Position numbers and translations under genes: made by a program. Below the pieces are notes generated by a model, which saw nothing but the letters and a program-made list of their open reading frames with translations, ran no database searches and had not been told where the DNA came from. Below are positions 21,529-30,333 of a stretch of 38,496 bases of DNA, in pieces. Each line of letters starts with the position of its first letter. Position 1 is the first letter of the stretch. Source of the stretch: CAYVUI01 sp964454745 (lineage in GTDB: Bacteria; Planctomycetota; Phycisphaerae; Sedimentisphaerales; Anaerohalosphaeraceae); the NCBI GenBank assembly GCA_964454745.1, contig CAYVUI010000031.1:1-38496 (forward strand), in the 5' to 3' direction.

Positions 21529-23682
21529 TTACTGGACGGGTTGGACCTGGGGGACTTTTTTGCCGATGTAGCCGGCCTCGTTGCATAGACGGATGATTTC
21601 CCTGGCTTTGGGTGCGGCGTCTGTGGAGCCGGCCTGGCCTCCCTCAACGATGATCGCCACAGCAAGGCCCCTGCCGGTGCTGTCCTCAACGAATCCGCCG
21701 AACCAGGCATTTTCCGGGTTCTGGGTGGAACCGGTTTTGCCGTAGATTTTGAGATCCCGGGCCGGGTCCATGACTTCTGAATCCTGGAAGGCGGAAAAGG
21801 CGGTGCCGCCCCGCTCGTTGACTACAGCGTGCATGCCGTCCTTGACGGTTCGAACCGTAACGGAGGAAAAGCCCAGACGCTTGGAGCGGGATTCGTTGTA
21901 TGGGTCGTCTTCGTGGATGAAGAACCGCGGCTGTTTGAAGATGCCGCCGCGGAGGATGGTGCCCATCGTAGCGGCGACCTGGAGGACGGTCACGCGGAGA
22001 TTGCCCTGGCCGATACCGAAGAAGCGTTTTTCGACGGAGTCGAGTTCTGGCACCTGGTCGAAGGTTTTGTAATGGCTGCGGCCGTAGCCGGAATAGATGA
22101 TGCCGGAGGCCTCGCGGATTCTTCGCCCGGTCGCGTCCCGGCGTTCGAGGCCCTCGAGTCCGGATTCGTAGTCGGGTCCGTTTAGGATGCGGTGGCCGTA
22201 GCCGAGGTCCCAGATCCATTTTTGCAGGTCGCGAGTTTCGAGGCGGTGGGCAAGCTGGGAGAAGTAGATATTGCAGCTTCCTCGGATGGCGTTTCGGGCG
22301 GTGTTGCCGCCTTCGTCCTGCCATCGCCAGTCGTGGCAGCTATTGAATTTGCGGAACATGAGGCAGTTGGGCCATCCGCGCGGGGCCGGGTGGGCCGGGC
22401 AGGAGATGATCTCGCCGGCGGAGATTTTTCGCTCCTCGAGCCCGGCGACCAGGACCAGGGGCTTCATGACCGAACCGGGGGGATAGATCCGCTCGATGGC
22501 CTTGTGGAGCATCGGCTTTGCGGGATCGGCGATCAGTTCGTTGTAATCGATGCGGATGCGGTTGATATCGTATACGGGCACGGAGACCAGTGCCAGGACA
22601 TCGCCGGTTGCGCCGTCGAGGACGACGGCCCCGATGCCGGTATCGTTTGGGTCTTTTAGCAGCGCCTCGATCTGTGCCTGGAGTTCGATATCCAGCGCGA
22701 GGCGGACATCGCGGCCGTAAATGGTGGGCTTGCTCGAGAGGAGATTGCCCTCGATGTCGTACTTGACCTCGCCGCGGCGGCCCCGGAGGATGGCCTCGCA
22801 GACGTATTCAACACCGTCGCGGCCGATGAGTTCGCCGTGGAGGTAGCGGGAGTAGGCGTCCTCTTCGAAGAGGCTTTCGTCTTCACTGTGAACGGGGCCT
22901 ACCCAGCCGATGAGCTGGCAGGCGGCGGATTCGTACGGATAGGTTCGCTTGGCCTGGGGGAAGATCTCGAAGCCCTCGATATTGGAAAAGGCAAGCTGGG
23001 CCTCGAAGAGCTCCTGTTCGTTTTGCAGCTCGATGACCGGCTGGGGCTCGTACATGGAGCCGAGTTTTTCGCGGGAGGTCCAGATCAGGCGGGTTCGAGG
23101 GTCGGGTTCGAGGGTCTCGAATTCTTCGAGGGCCTTGTGGAGGGGGATGTAGCCGCCCTTTTGTTTGTACTCGGCCTTGAGCGGGGAGTCGGGGAAGTGG
23201 CGGCTCCAGGCATGGAACTGGCGAACGCGCCAGATGCGGCGGTTGATCGAGTTGATGCGGTCCATAATCTGTTCGCGGCCGTTTTCGTGCATGTCGCCGA
23301 AGCGGTCAACAATGGAGAACAACTGGCTCTGGACCTGGCCGTATTGCTCGCGGACCTGCTGTTCGGCCTGTTCGCGTGTGGTTTCATCGTCGGTGCGGAG
23401 CGCGATTTGTGATTCCCAGAAGTGGTCGTCGAGCAGGCGGGTCAGCTCGTAGGTCATGTGCAGGTAAAACCGGGGGGAATCGACGGCGAGTTTGCGGCCG
23501 TGGCGGTCGAGGATGCTGCCGCGAACGGTTGGCAACTGGCGGGGGTCGAGGATGCGGCGCTGGGCGAGAACCTGGCGGTATTCTTCGCAGCGAAAGACCT
23601 GGAGGTAGACCAACCGCGAGATGCAGACGGCGGCGGCAAGAAGACACAAGGCGATGAAGATGTAAAGACGCTTTTTGTACAT
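21529..23682 (-). CDS. mrdA: Peptidoglycan D,D-transpeptidase MrdA (PBP2)
   Basis: PBP2 is the class B penicillin-binding protein of the cell-elongation machinery. It has 717 aa with an N-terminal anchor (about 5-25), TVRGSILDRHGRKLAVDSP, and the transpeptidase domain with SVMK (Ser404-Lys407), SCN and YGKTGSTQ. It is about 80-100 residues longer than typical PBP2. The extra length is a charged helical insertion at about 85-220 between the first class B motif and the rest of the non-catalytic domain. It is the last gene of the mre operon, 7 nt after mreD. No rodA follows, so the glycosyltransferase partner must lie elsewhere. Confidence 0.94.
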   Translation of the reverse strand: MYKKRLYIFIALCLLAAAVCISRLVYLQVFRCEEYRQVLAQRRILDPRQLPTVRGSILDRHGRKLAVDSPRFYLHMTYELTRLLDDHFWESQIALRTDDETTREQAEQQVREQYGQVQSQLFSIVDRFGDMHENGREQIMDRINSINRRIWRVRQFHAWSRHFPDSPLKAEYKQKGGYIPLHKALEEFETLEPDPRTRLIWTSREKLGSMYEPQPVIELQNEQELFEAQLAFSNIEGFEIFPQAKRTYPYESAACQLIGWVGPVHSEDESLFEEDAYSRYLHGELIGRDGVEYVCEAILRGRRGEVKYDIEGNLLSSKPTIYGRDVRLALDIELQAQIEALLKDPNDTGIGAVVLDGATGDVLALVSVPVYDINRIRIDYNELIADPAKPMLHKAIERIYPPGSVMKPLVLVAGLEERKISAGEIISCPAHPAPRGWPNCLMFRKFNSCHDWRWQDEGGNTARNAIRGSCNIYFSQLAHRLETRDLQKWIWDLGYGHRILNGPDYESGLEGLERRDATGRRIREASGIIYSGYGRSHYKTFDQVPELDSVEKRFFGIGQGNLRVTVLQVAATMGTILRGGIFKQPRFFIHEDDPYNESRSKRLGFSSVTVRTVKDGMHAVVNERGGTAFSAFQDSEVMDPARDLKIYGKTGSTQNPENAWFGGFVEDSTGRGLAVAIIVEGGQAGSTDAAPKAREIIRLCNEAGYIGKKVPQVQPVQ

Positions 23683-23689
23683 GGCGGAT

Positions 23690-24214
23690 TCAGCGATGAC
23701 CCAGGCGAGCCGATGTACGTTTGGGGTTGAAGAACAGCCAGCCGAAATTGTGCAGGAACATCCAGACCAGCGGGCCGGCCAGGCCGGAGTAGAGCGATTC
23801 GCCCAGGACGATCCAGTAAAAGCCTTCGGCGAGTTCTTTGGTTTTGAGCAATTCGAGCAGGCTGACGCAGAAGCCGGCGATGATACCGATCAGGAAGATG
23901 CTGACGGCCTGGTGAACCATCTGCCGCATGATGACGACCCGGCGCATCTGGCCGAGGATGGAACCGATAATGCCGTAAACGAGCATGTGCGGGCCCATGG
24001 CCATGGCTGTGCCGGAAATGTCGGCGGCAAAACCGATGATAAAGCTGGCGGCGATGCCCTCGCGCCAGTCGCTGTGGATGGCGAAAAAGACGAGCATAAT
24101 CAACAGCAGGTCCGGCCGGATTTCCATGTTGGTCACGCCGATGAAGTTGAGCAGAGAGCCGGAGTTGAGGATCGTGGCAATCGCGAGCAGGATGACAAAA
24201 CTGATCCAGCGCAT
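23690..24214 (-). CDS. mreD: Rod shape-determining protein MreD
   Basis: MreD is a small integral membrane partner of MreC. It has 174 aa with about five hydrophobic segments. The RPDLLLIMLVFFAIHSDWREGIAASFIIGFAADI stretch, with the conserved Arg-Pro-Asp and the Gly-rich helix, is typical, and so is the position between mreC and mrdA. Its ATG overlaps the mreC stop (TGATG), implying coupled translation. Confidence 0.9.
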   Translation of the reverse strand: MRWISFVILLAIATILNSGSLLNFIGVTNMEIRPDLLLIMLVFFAIHSDWREGIAASFIIGFAADISGTAMAMGPHMLVYGIIGSILGQMRRVVIMRQMVHQAVSIFLIGIIAGFCVSLLELLKTKELAEGFYWIVLGESLYSGLAGPLVWMFLHNFGWLFFNPKRTSARLGHR

Positions 24215-25032
24215 CAGGACCCCTCATCGAGAAGAATAACGGCGAGTTGTTCGAGCTGGTCGACTGTAAACAGCGGCCGGACGGTGATATCCCAGAGCAG
24301 CGGGTTTTCAGGGTCGGGTTCGACTTGACTGACGTGGCCGATGACGATGGGCGTTTCGAGGAAACCGGTATGGGTGGTCGCGTAGACGGCGTCGCCTTTA
24401 CGGACGTCGTATTCCTTCGAGATCAGCGGTACCTTGCAGGTATCGGCGCCGGTGCCAACGAGCTGGCCGGGAATGTAGCGGGTCATGCCTTCACGCCAGA
24501 GGCCGACGGGCAGCTTCTGGAGGGCATCAGTGACCAGGCGGACCCGGCTGCTGGTCTGGGTGGTTTCGAGGACGGTACCGACGACGCAGTTTTCGCCCAT
24601 AACATAACAACCGCGCAGGACGTAATCGCGCTGGCCCTTGTTAAGGACGATTTCATTGCGTCCGCCCTGGATGACGCGGGTCTGGACCTGTGCGACGAGC
24701 GTGACGGGCCCGGGTTCGGGCAGGCCCTGGCGAATGCGGCCGAGGGCGTCATAGCGTTTCTTGAGTTCCATCAACTGGGCGCGGGTATTGTCCAGTTCGG
24801 CCCAGAGTTTTTGATATTCGGTTCGGGAAACATAATCGGAATCGTCGCCGAGTTCGACGGGGCGAGAGAGATTGGCGCCCGCGCCGATATTGAGCACCGG
24901 GCTAAAGATGCTGCGGTAGAGCAAATTCAGGTGGCTTGTTACCGAGCTGGGCAGAATCTGGAGAATCAATGCCGCGGCAAGAAGACCGCTGAATAAACTT
25001 GCCCGCGGTATATGTGTCTGCTTGCGTGCCAT
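24214..25032 (-). CDS. mreC: Rod shape-determining protein MreC
   Basis: MreC links the MreB filament to periplasmic cell-wall enzymes. It has 272 aa: an N-terminal membrane segment (about 12-30), a coiled coil (about 67-95, YQKLWAELDNTRAQLMELKKRYD) and the beta-rich MreC core (VIQGGRNEIVLNKGQRDYVLRGCYVMGENCVVGTVLETTQTSSRVRLVTD...GDAVYATTHTGFLETPIVIGHVSQVE). Its ATG is 106 nt downstream of mreB. That spacer can form a GGGCCTG..CAGGGCCC stem (about 25077-25095), which may tune expression of mreC relative to mreB. Confidence 0.93.
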   Translation of the reverse strand: MARKQTHIPRASLFSGLLAAALILQILPSSVTSHLNLLYRSIFSPVLNIGAGANLSRPVELGDDSDYVSRTEYQKLWAELDNTRAQLMELKKRYDALGRIRQGLPEPGPVTLVAQVQTRVIQGGRNEIVLNKGQRDYVLRGCYVMGENCVVGTVLETTQTSSRVRLVTDALQKLPVGLWREGMTRYIPGQLVGTGADTCKVPLISKEYDVRKGDAVYATTHTGFLETPIVIGHVSQVEPDPENPLLWDITVRPLFTVDQLEQLAVILLDEGS

Positions 25033-25138
25033 AACCTCGTCGTAGCCCCTCCCCTGACGAATCCTTTCTCCAGGCGGGCCCTGTCAGCAGGCCCTTTTGA
25101 ACAACAAATCCATTTTCACTCCAAAGACGACCGGCCTT

Positions 25139-26194
25139 TTACTGCCAGTAATTTCCGTTCTGGTCCATCGTGTCTTTCCAGCTTTCGAGATTTTCGAGGT
25201 ATACGCTCGTGCCGCGTGCCACGCAGGTCAGCGGATCGTCGACCATGATGATCTTGAGACCCGTGGCGTTGGAAAGCACGGTATCCATGCCGCGGAGCAG
25301 CGACCCGCCGCCGCAGAGGTGAACGCCGTTCTCGATCAGGTCGGCTGCGAGTTCCGGGTCAGCCTTTTCGAGGGTCCGCATGACGGTCTCGATGATGCCG
25401 GCAATGGGCTCGCGAAGTGCCTCGCGGATCTCTTCGCTGGTGATGACGATTTTTCGCGGCAGGCCGGAGATGGTATCGCGGCCGGCGACTTCCATGGTCA
25501 GCTCCTGCTCGAGCGGCGCGGCCGAGCCGATCTGGATCTTGACCTGCTCTGCCCGGGGTTCACCGATCAGGAGATTGTATGTGCGTTTGAGGTGATTGAT
25601 GATGGCCTCGTCGAAGTTGTCGCCGCCGATGCGGATTGATTCGCAGGTGCTGATATCGGTCAGGCTCATGATGGCGACTTCGGTGGTTCCGCCGCCGATA
25701 TCGACGATCATCGACGCGGTAGGTTCGGTAATCGGCAGCCCGGCACCAATGCCGGCAGCCATGGGTTCATCGACGAGGTAGACCCGACGGGCTCCGGCGC
25801 GTTCAGCGCTGTCAATCACCGCCCGGCGCTCGACGGCGGTAATGCCGCTGGGTACCGAGATGACGACGCGGGGCCGCACGAGTCCGCCGCGGCCGTGCAC
25901 CTTGCGGATAAAGTAGCTGAGCATGGCCTCGGTGATCTCAAAATCGCTGATGACGCCGTCCTTTAGCGGACGGATTGCGGAAATGCTGCCCGGGGTCTTT
26001 CCGAGCATCTCGCGGGCGACAAGACCGACGGCCTCGCCGTTATTCAATACTATGTTGGTGCCCTTTCGGACAGCCACCACAGAAGGTTCATTGAGAACAA
26101 TTCCTTCGTTCCTCACACAAACAAGAGTATTGCACGTACCGAGGTCAATACCCATGTCCATACTGAACCAGCCTAAAATCGTGTCCAGTATCAC
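25139..26194 (-). CDS. mreB: Rod shape-determining protein MreB
   Basis: MreB is the bacterial actin that organises lateral wall synthesis. The preferred start is the GTG at 26194 (MILDTILGWFSMDMGIDLGT), which has AAGGGAG exactly 5 nt upstream. The GTG at 26209 precedes that site and is unlikely. Actin-fold motifs are GIDLGTCNTLV (phosphate 1), VDIGGGTTEVAIMS (phosphate 2), GGDNFDEAII and CGGGSLLRGMD (adenosine). It has 351 aa, normal for the family. It is preceded by two uncharacterised membrane-protein genes on the same strand, which likely share its promoter at 27452-27480. Confidence 0.97.
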   Translation of the reverse strand: MILDTILGWFSMDMGIDLGTCNTLVCVRNEGIVLNEPSVVAVRKGTNIVLNNGEAVGLVAREMLGKTPGSISAIRPLKDGVISDFEITEAMLSYFIRKVHGRGGLVRPRVVISVPSGITAVERRAVIDSAERAGARRVYLVDEPMAAGIGAGLPITEPTASMIVDIGGGTTEVAIMSLTDISTCESIRIGGDNFDEAIINHLKRTYNLLIGEPRAEQVKIQIGSAAPLEQELTMEVAGRDTISGLPRKIVITSEEIREALREPIAGIIETVMRTLEKADPELAADLIENGVHLCGGGSLLRGMDTVLSNATGLKIIMVDDPLTCVARGTSVYLENLESWKDTMDQNGNYWQ

Positions 26195-26327
26195 TTCGAC
26201 TCCCTTCACTTAGCCGGCACTTGTGGTCCTGTTACCGGAATCCGCGTCGTACTGACGCCATCACCTTCTCGGCCGGATTCCTTATTTCGAGCCTTGCGGT
26301 CCTTCTCCCGGCTCTGCGCAACGCGGA

Positions 26328-26465
26328 TTACATTTTGTACTGCATCATGTACATCGCCACGACATAGGCGAAGGTACAGAATACAAACCCTAACGCAAGC
26401 CCGAGCAGGCCTTTATAGACTCCGTCGTAATAGACGACTGCTTTTTTTGCTATATTATTTGCCAT
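26328..26465 (-). CDS. 45-aa single-pass membrane protein upstream of mreB
   Basis: This short ORF lies 11 nt after the coiled-coil gene and has an AAGGGA ribosome site about 8 nt before its ATG. The peptide starts MANNIAKKAVVYYDGVYKG and continues as a hydrophobic helix (LLGLALGFVFCTFAYVVAMYMM), ending QYKM. Basic N-terminus plus one helix fits a small inner-membrane protein. There is no frame break and the start, stop and ribosome site are all clean, so it is probably translated. Its place between a coiled-coil membrane protein and mreB suggests a morphogenesis role. That is inference. Confidence 0.7.
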   Translation of the reverse strand: MANNIAKKAVVYYDGVYKGLLGLALGFVFCTFAYVVAMYMMQYKM

Positions 26466-26476
26466 TCCATGTTCCC

Positions 26477-27346
26477 TTACAGATTCGTGCTGACAAGATC
26501 ACCGACACGGGGACGTTCCTGAACCAGTTCGAGCACTCCGGCTGCCTTGTTCACATCAACGTCCGTAATCACGATATCCGCGAGGAAATCGGCACCGCGT
26601 GTCGCGTGGAAAACCATTCCCTCGGATACCCCATCGGCCGAGCCGAGCGAGATCGTAACGAGGTTGGCCCCGACTTCATGAATGATGCCCTTTAGGCCCA
26701 TGTCCTGTGACGGCATATCTTCCATGGCGGCCTGCGCCTGGTTGACCGGCGAGGTGACGGCCCCGGTGGCCTGGGGCACGGCCTGGCCCTGCATGATCGA
26801 TTCGAGCTGATCTTCGAGGGCGGTCTTCTGCTCACGGAACCTGCGACGGTCCGCCTCGAGCGACTCGATCTGAATCGTCCGCTCATAGAGCATCGCGGTA
26901 ATCTCGTTGAGTTCCTTGCGTTCGCGGATGAGATCCTGCCGGATGGAGTTGAGCTGATCGCGGCTCAGTTCACGCGACTGCTCCATCTGGGCAATGGTAT
27001 TCTCAAAGTTCGCGATCAGGCCCTTCCAGCTTTCGGTCTGCTGGCGGTAGGCCAACGCTTCGCGTTTTGCCTCGTTTACCTGGGCAGCGAGCATTTCATT
27101 TTCCTGCGAGAGCTGCTCAACCTGTTCATTGAGCTTTGCCTCGAGGGCCTGCATTTGAGCGGCTTTTTCATTGCTCAGACGCTTTTCGCTGGCGTTTTCC
27201 GCCTCAAGCGTGTCAATGGTAGCTTCATGCTCCATGGCGAGCTGGCGATAATTATTCGCACTGCCGACGTAGGTAACAATCGCACCACAAAGGAAAAACG
27301 ATAAAACACTTACCAAAACAATCAAAATTTTTGTCAACGGACTCAA
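26477..27346 (-). CDS. Membrane-anchored coiled-coil protein with a C-terminal beta domain, first gene of the mre operon
   Basis: The protein has 289 aa from a TTG at 27346 supported by AAGGAGA 7 nt upstream. One N-terminal membrane helix (about 5-28) is followed by a long coiled coil (about 35-190, rich in Glu, Gln and Leu heptads) and a Pro/Ala/Gln linker. A compact C-terminal domain of about 70 residues ends it (GLKGIIHEVGANLVTISLGSADGVSEGMVFHATRG..FLADIVITDVDVNKAAGVLEL). The last domain resembles MreC-type or hydrolase-associated beta barrels in style (GS.DGV..GM.F), though I cannot assign a family. The topology parallels MreC. It leads the operon that contains mreB, so it may be a planctomycete-type companion of the elongation machinery. 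Confidence 0.85.
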   Translation of the reverse strand: MSPLTKILIVLVSVLSFFLCGAIVTYVGSANNYRQLAMEHEATIDTLEAENASEKRLSNEKAAQMQALEAKLNEQVEQLSQENEMLAAQVNEAKREALAYRQQTESWKGLIANFENTIAQMEQSRELSRDQLNSIRQDLIRERKELNEITAMLYERTIQIESLEADRRRFREQKTALEDQLESIMQGQAVPQATGAVTSPVNQAQAAMEDMPSQDMGLKGIIHEVGANLVTISLGSADGVSEGMVFHATRGADFLADIVITDVDVNKAAGVLELVQERPRVGDLVSTNL

Positions 27347-27374
27347 CGCGTTATCTCCTTACCAACCGTTTGCC

Positions 27375-27396
27375 CCTGAACTCACGCGAATTCAGG
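27375..27396 (-). promoter_or_regulatory. Leader hairpin ahead of the mre operon
   Basis: CCTGAA (27375-27380) and TTCAGG (27391-27396) form a stem between the promoter and the first gene of the mre operon, ending about 28 nt before its TTG start. It may affect translation or mRNA stability. Confidence 0.35.
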
Positions 27397-27451
27397 CACA
27401 AACCAACCTTATTGATCGTCAATTTGTCCATTATGCCGATAATTTTTGAGG

Positions 27452-27480
27452 ATTTTACGCTTTTACCGGCAAATCGTCAA
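27452..27480 (-). promoter_or_regulatory. mre operon promoter
   Basis: Minus strand: TTGACG (27480-27475), a 17-nt spacer, then TAAAAT (27457-27452). Five of six bases match in each hexamer at ideal spacing. The start site would be near 27445, giving a leader of about 100 nt. Confidence 0.7.
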
Positions 27481-27574
27481 GCTTTTTAAATGGCCAACGT
27501 CTCTAAATTACTACTTTTTCATATTTTATCTTCGTATCGGCCCGATTTAATGCTGAAAATGCCAATAGCGACCT

Positions 27575-28591
27575 TTACCGTCCGATAATGATGATTCCAT
27601 GGGCCGCGCGGAGCTGGATTGCCGGATTCTCATGGGACATCGCCTTGACCAGGTAACCGCTGAGGTATTCGCTTTTGATATGGCCAATTGCCATGATCGC
27701 CATGCCGTCTACGACGGGCAGTTCTCTACCTTTATCATATTCTTTCTCCATATACTCCGCAACAATGGCCTCGCCGGTCGGATAGCCCATCCGCCCGAGC
27801 TGTTCGGCGGCGACCAGGCGAACCATCCAAACCTCGTCGTCGAGCATGGTAATGATCGCATCGCGGCTTTCGACGGTTTTAAGCTGGCCCATCGAGCGAA
27901 TGCCCAAAACACGGTCGTCGGGGTGCTTGCTGATCAGCAGAGACCAGATTCGCTCATAAATCCGCTCATCGCCGAGGCGGGCGACGGCCTCAATGGAAGC
28001 GAGCTTGACTTTATCGCTGGAATCCTGGTTGTGCAGTGCCCAGCGGACCAGGCGAAGGTCGCGGGTATCTCCGAGTTTGCTCAGCAGCAGGACCGCATTG
28101 GAACGGAGGGTCATGTTGTCACTGACGACGACCTTGCGGATCATATCGGCATATTCGGGGTCTTCAATCCGGCAAAGAGCATAGGCCGCGGCGATGCGGA
28201 CATTGGCATTGGAGTCATTGAGCATTTCTTTGAGATCAAACTTGGCCGCGGCATACCTGAGGTCTCCTACGGCGACGGCCGCGGTGAACCGAACGGGAAC
28301 GGATTCATCCTTGAGCCGGCTGGTGACCAAGGGCAGCAGCTCCCGCAAGTTGGTTTCGCTGACGGTTTCAATCGCGTTGGATCGCATGATGCCGTTAAGA
28401 TCGGCGAGACTTTGCTGGACGATACGAATCGCGTCTTTTCGATGCCGGCCGACCTCGCGCGCGGTCATTGTCATATCCGGGGGAGCAAAGAGACCACCCG
28501 ACCGCCTGGATTGGGCTGATTCTTCACATCCACAGAGAAAAAGAACCAGGACCGCTGCGGCGAGTGCCAGGAACCTGTATTTTGATTTCAT
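27575..28591 (-). CDS. HEAT-repeat lipoprotein
   Basis: The protein has 338 aa. A signal peptide ends in a lipobox (LFLCGC), so it is probably lipid-anchored in the envelope. From about residue 70 to the end it consists of roughly seven HEAT/PBS-type helical repeats (for example DESVPVRFTAAVAVGDL, DSNANVRIAAAYALCRI, DDEVWMVRLVAAEQLGRMG, NPAIQLRAAHGIIIIG). These make an elongated protein-binding surface. The ATG overlaps the lnt stop by four bases (ATGA), so it is made together with the enzyme that would complete its own acylation. The binding partner is unknown. Confidence 0.9.
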   Translation of the reverse strand: MKSKYRFLALAAAVLVLFLCGCEESAQSRRSGGLFAPPDMTMTAREVGRHRKDAIRIVQQSLADLNGIMRSNAIETVSETNLRELLPLVTSRLKDESVPVRFTAAVAVGDLRYAAAKFDLKEMLNDSNANVRIAAAYALCRIEDPEYADMIRKVVVSDNMTLRSNAVLLLSKLGDTRDLRLVRWALHNQDSSDKVKLASIEAVARLGDERIYERIWSLLISKHPDDRVLGIRSMGQLKTVESRDAIITMLDDEVWMVRLVAAEQLGRMGYPTGEAIVAEYMEKEYDKGRELPVVDGMAIMAIGHIKSEYLSGYLVKAMSHENPAIQLRAAHGIIIIGR

Positions 28592-30333
28592 GTCTGCACC
28601 TCCGTGTCAGAGTCTTTGTTATCCTTTTTTTCGGCTCGCTTTTCCTTGAAGGTACGAGATGCACGGGCAATTGTCAAAAGGAATATCGCACCCAAGCCAA
28701 TACTGCAGAGGATCTCAAACCAGTTTCCATAGCGGCTGTAGGGGCTGATGCGCCGATCGATGGGTACGCGGTCTACAAACCAGCCTTCGACGGCCTGCCT
28801 TTCGAGGGCCGGTTCGGGCAGGGAGCCCTTGATAAAACGATTCTGCACCTCGCCGGTAGAGTCAATCAGGCAACTTATGCCCGTATTGACACTGCGGACA
28901 ATACTGACGCGATTTTCGATGGCGCGAAAGACGGTGATAGCCATTCGCTCGCTGAGTTCACCGCTGGGGATGAGTTCACCGTCATCGTACTTGTGGTACC
29001 AGCCGTCATTGCTGAGATTGCAGAGCCAGTCGACCCGTTTGCCTTGCTGCTTGTTATAAACGGTTTCGCGAGCGATTCTGGGGATGGTATCCTCGTAGCA
29101 GATCAGGACGCCGAAGCGGTAGTCTTTTCCGCGGTTTGACATATCAAAAACGGTGTATTCCGTGCCCGGGGTGAGGTGGTAGTCGTAATCATAGGGGCTG
29201 ATCGCACGGGTGACTTTGCTGAGCAGGCCCCAGCCATCATGAAACGGGACATACTCGCCATAGGGGACGAGGTGGATTTTATCATAGCGTTTTTCGTCCT
29301 GGACGCCGGTGGGGGTATATAAAAAGGCGGAATTGTGCTGGCGGACGAGTTCGATATCTTCGTCGCCGACTTCGATAAACGCGGCGTGGGCACCGAAAAG
29401 GACGTATCCGAACTCGGCGGCGTGCTCGCGAATCAGTTCATCGTAGAGGCGTGGGTAACTCTCGGGCGAACAAAAGGAGAGGTAGTCCTGGTTCATAGCG
29501 GCCAGGACGATGGTCTCGGGCCAGAGAGTCATATCGGCTCGGTTTTGGAAGGCCTCTTCGCTCAGGCGGATCATATCGCCAAGGATGCGGGGGCCGTTGT
29601 CGGCAACTTCCTTGACAGCGGAGGGGATGTTGGACTGGACGACGCCGATCATTGGGCCCTGTTCGATGTTTTTGCGAAATGTACCGCGGCGTTCGACCTG
29701 CTCCATGCGGAACTGGCCGTAGATGATTGCGGACATGATGAGGGCTCCGGCGATGCCGATGCGGACAGCGTTTTCGCCTCGGAACAGATGCTTTTCGCGC
29801 CAGGAGAGGTAGGTATCAGCGACAATGCCATTTAGGGTTGCAACGAGGAAGCTGACACCGATGGCCCCGGTAAGGTCGGCGAACTGGATGAGCAGGGTGT
29901 TTTGCCACTGGCTGTGAGCGAGAAACCGCCATGCAAAACCACCGAACACGGTGGCCTGCCAGACCTCGGCACCCGTGACGATCAGTCCTACGCCAAAGGT
30001 AAGCCACCATTTTTTTTGACGCCACCATCGGAAACAGACGGTCAGGATCGGCCAGTAGACCGCAAGGTACAGCCCCATGCCGATATAACCTGCCGGGGCG
30101 ACGTAACTTACCCAGTATACCGTGCTTAACCAGTAGGCCACGCCGACAAGATAGCTTAGCAATGCCAGGGTCCGCAGGCGGATTTTGGGTGAGGAGGCTA
30201 TCATCATCGGGATCATAGAGATCCAGGCGGCCCATTCCACGCCGCCGGAGACCTGGATGACACCGAGCAGCAAGGCACTGCCGATGAGCAGGATGAGGCT
30301 GCGGAACCACTCTGGAAAGCCGCGGTCACTCAA
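28588..30333 (-). CDS. lnt: Apolipoprotein N-acyltransferase
   Basis: Lnt adds the third acyl chain to lipoproteins at the inner membrane. The N-terminal half has about six to seven hydrophobic helices; the periplasmic half is a nitrilase-like domain. The catalytic residues are recognisable: Glu273 (WPETIV), the Lys of DKIHLVPYGEYVP and Cys412 (LICYEDT). The HNSAFLYTP and NLSNDGW motifs also fit. It has 581 aa, slightly longer than E. coli Lnt (512). A TTG start at 30333 has GGAGG about 9 nt upstream and overlaps the end of the methyltransferase gene by 8 nt. It is co-translated with the downstream HEAT lipoprotein. Confidence 0.93.
   Translation of the reverse strand: MSDRGFPEWFRSLILLIGSALLLGVIQVSGGVEWAAWISMIPMMIASSPKIRLRTLALLSYLVGVAYWLSTVYWVSYVAPAGYIGMGLYLAVYWPILTVCFRWWRQKKWWLTFGVGLIVTGAEVWQATVFGGFAWRFLAHSQWQNTLLIQFADLTGAIGVSFLVATLNGIVADTYLSWREKHLFRGENAVRIGIAGALIMSAIIYGQFRMEQVERRGTFRKNIEQGPMIGVVQSNIPSAVKEVADNGPRILGDMIRLSEEAFQNRADMTLWPETIVLAAMNQDYLSFCSPESYPRLYDELIREHAAEFGYVLFGAHAAFIEVGDEDIELVRQHNSAFLYTPTGVQDEKRYDKIHLVPYGEYVPFHDGWGLLSKVTRAISPYDYDYHLTPGTEYTVFDMSNRGKDYRFGVLICYEDTIPRIARETVYNKQQGKRVDWLCNLSNDGWYHKYDDGELIPSGELSERMAITVFRAIENRVSIVRSVNTGISCLIDSTGEVQNRFIKGSLPEPALERQAVEGWFVDRVPIDRRISPYSRYGNWFEILCSIGLGAIFLLTIARASRTFKEKRAEKKDNKDSDTEVQT

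Noticed and set aside
21686..24328. Several 150-257-codon ORFs over mrdA, mreD and mreC
   Set aside because: They have the Arg/Pro- or Gly/Val-rich composition typical of wrong-frame readings and lie over well-identified genes.
26195..26209. MreB start at the GTG at 26209
   Set aside because: The AAGGGAG ribosome site lies inside that extension and is correctly spaced for the GTG at 26194.
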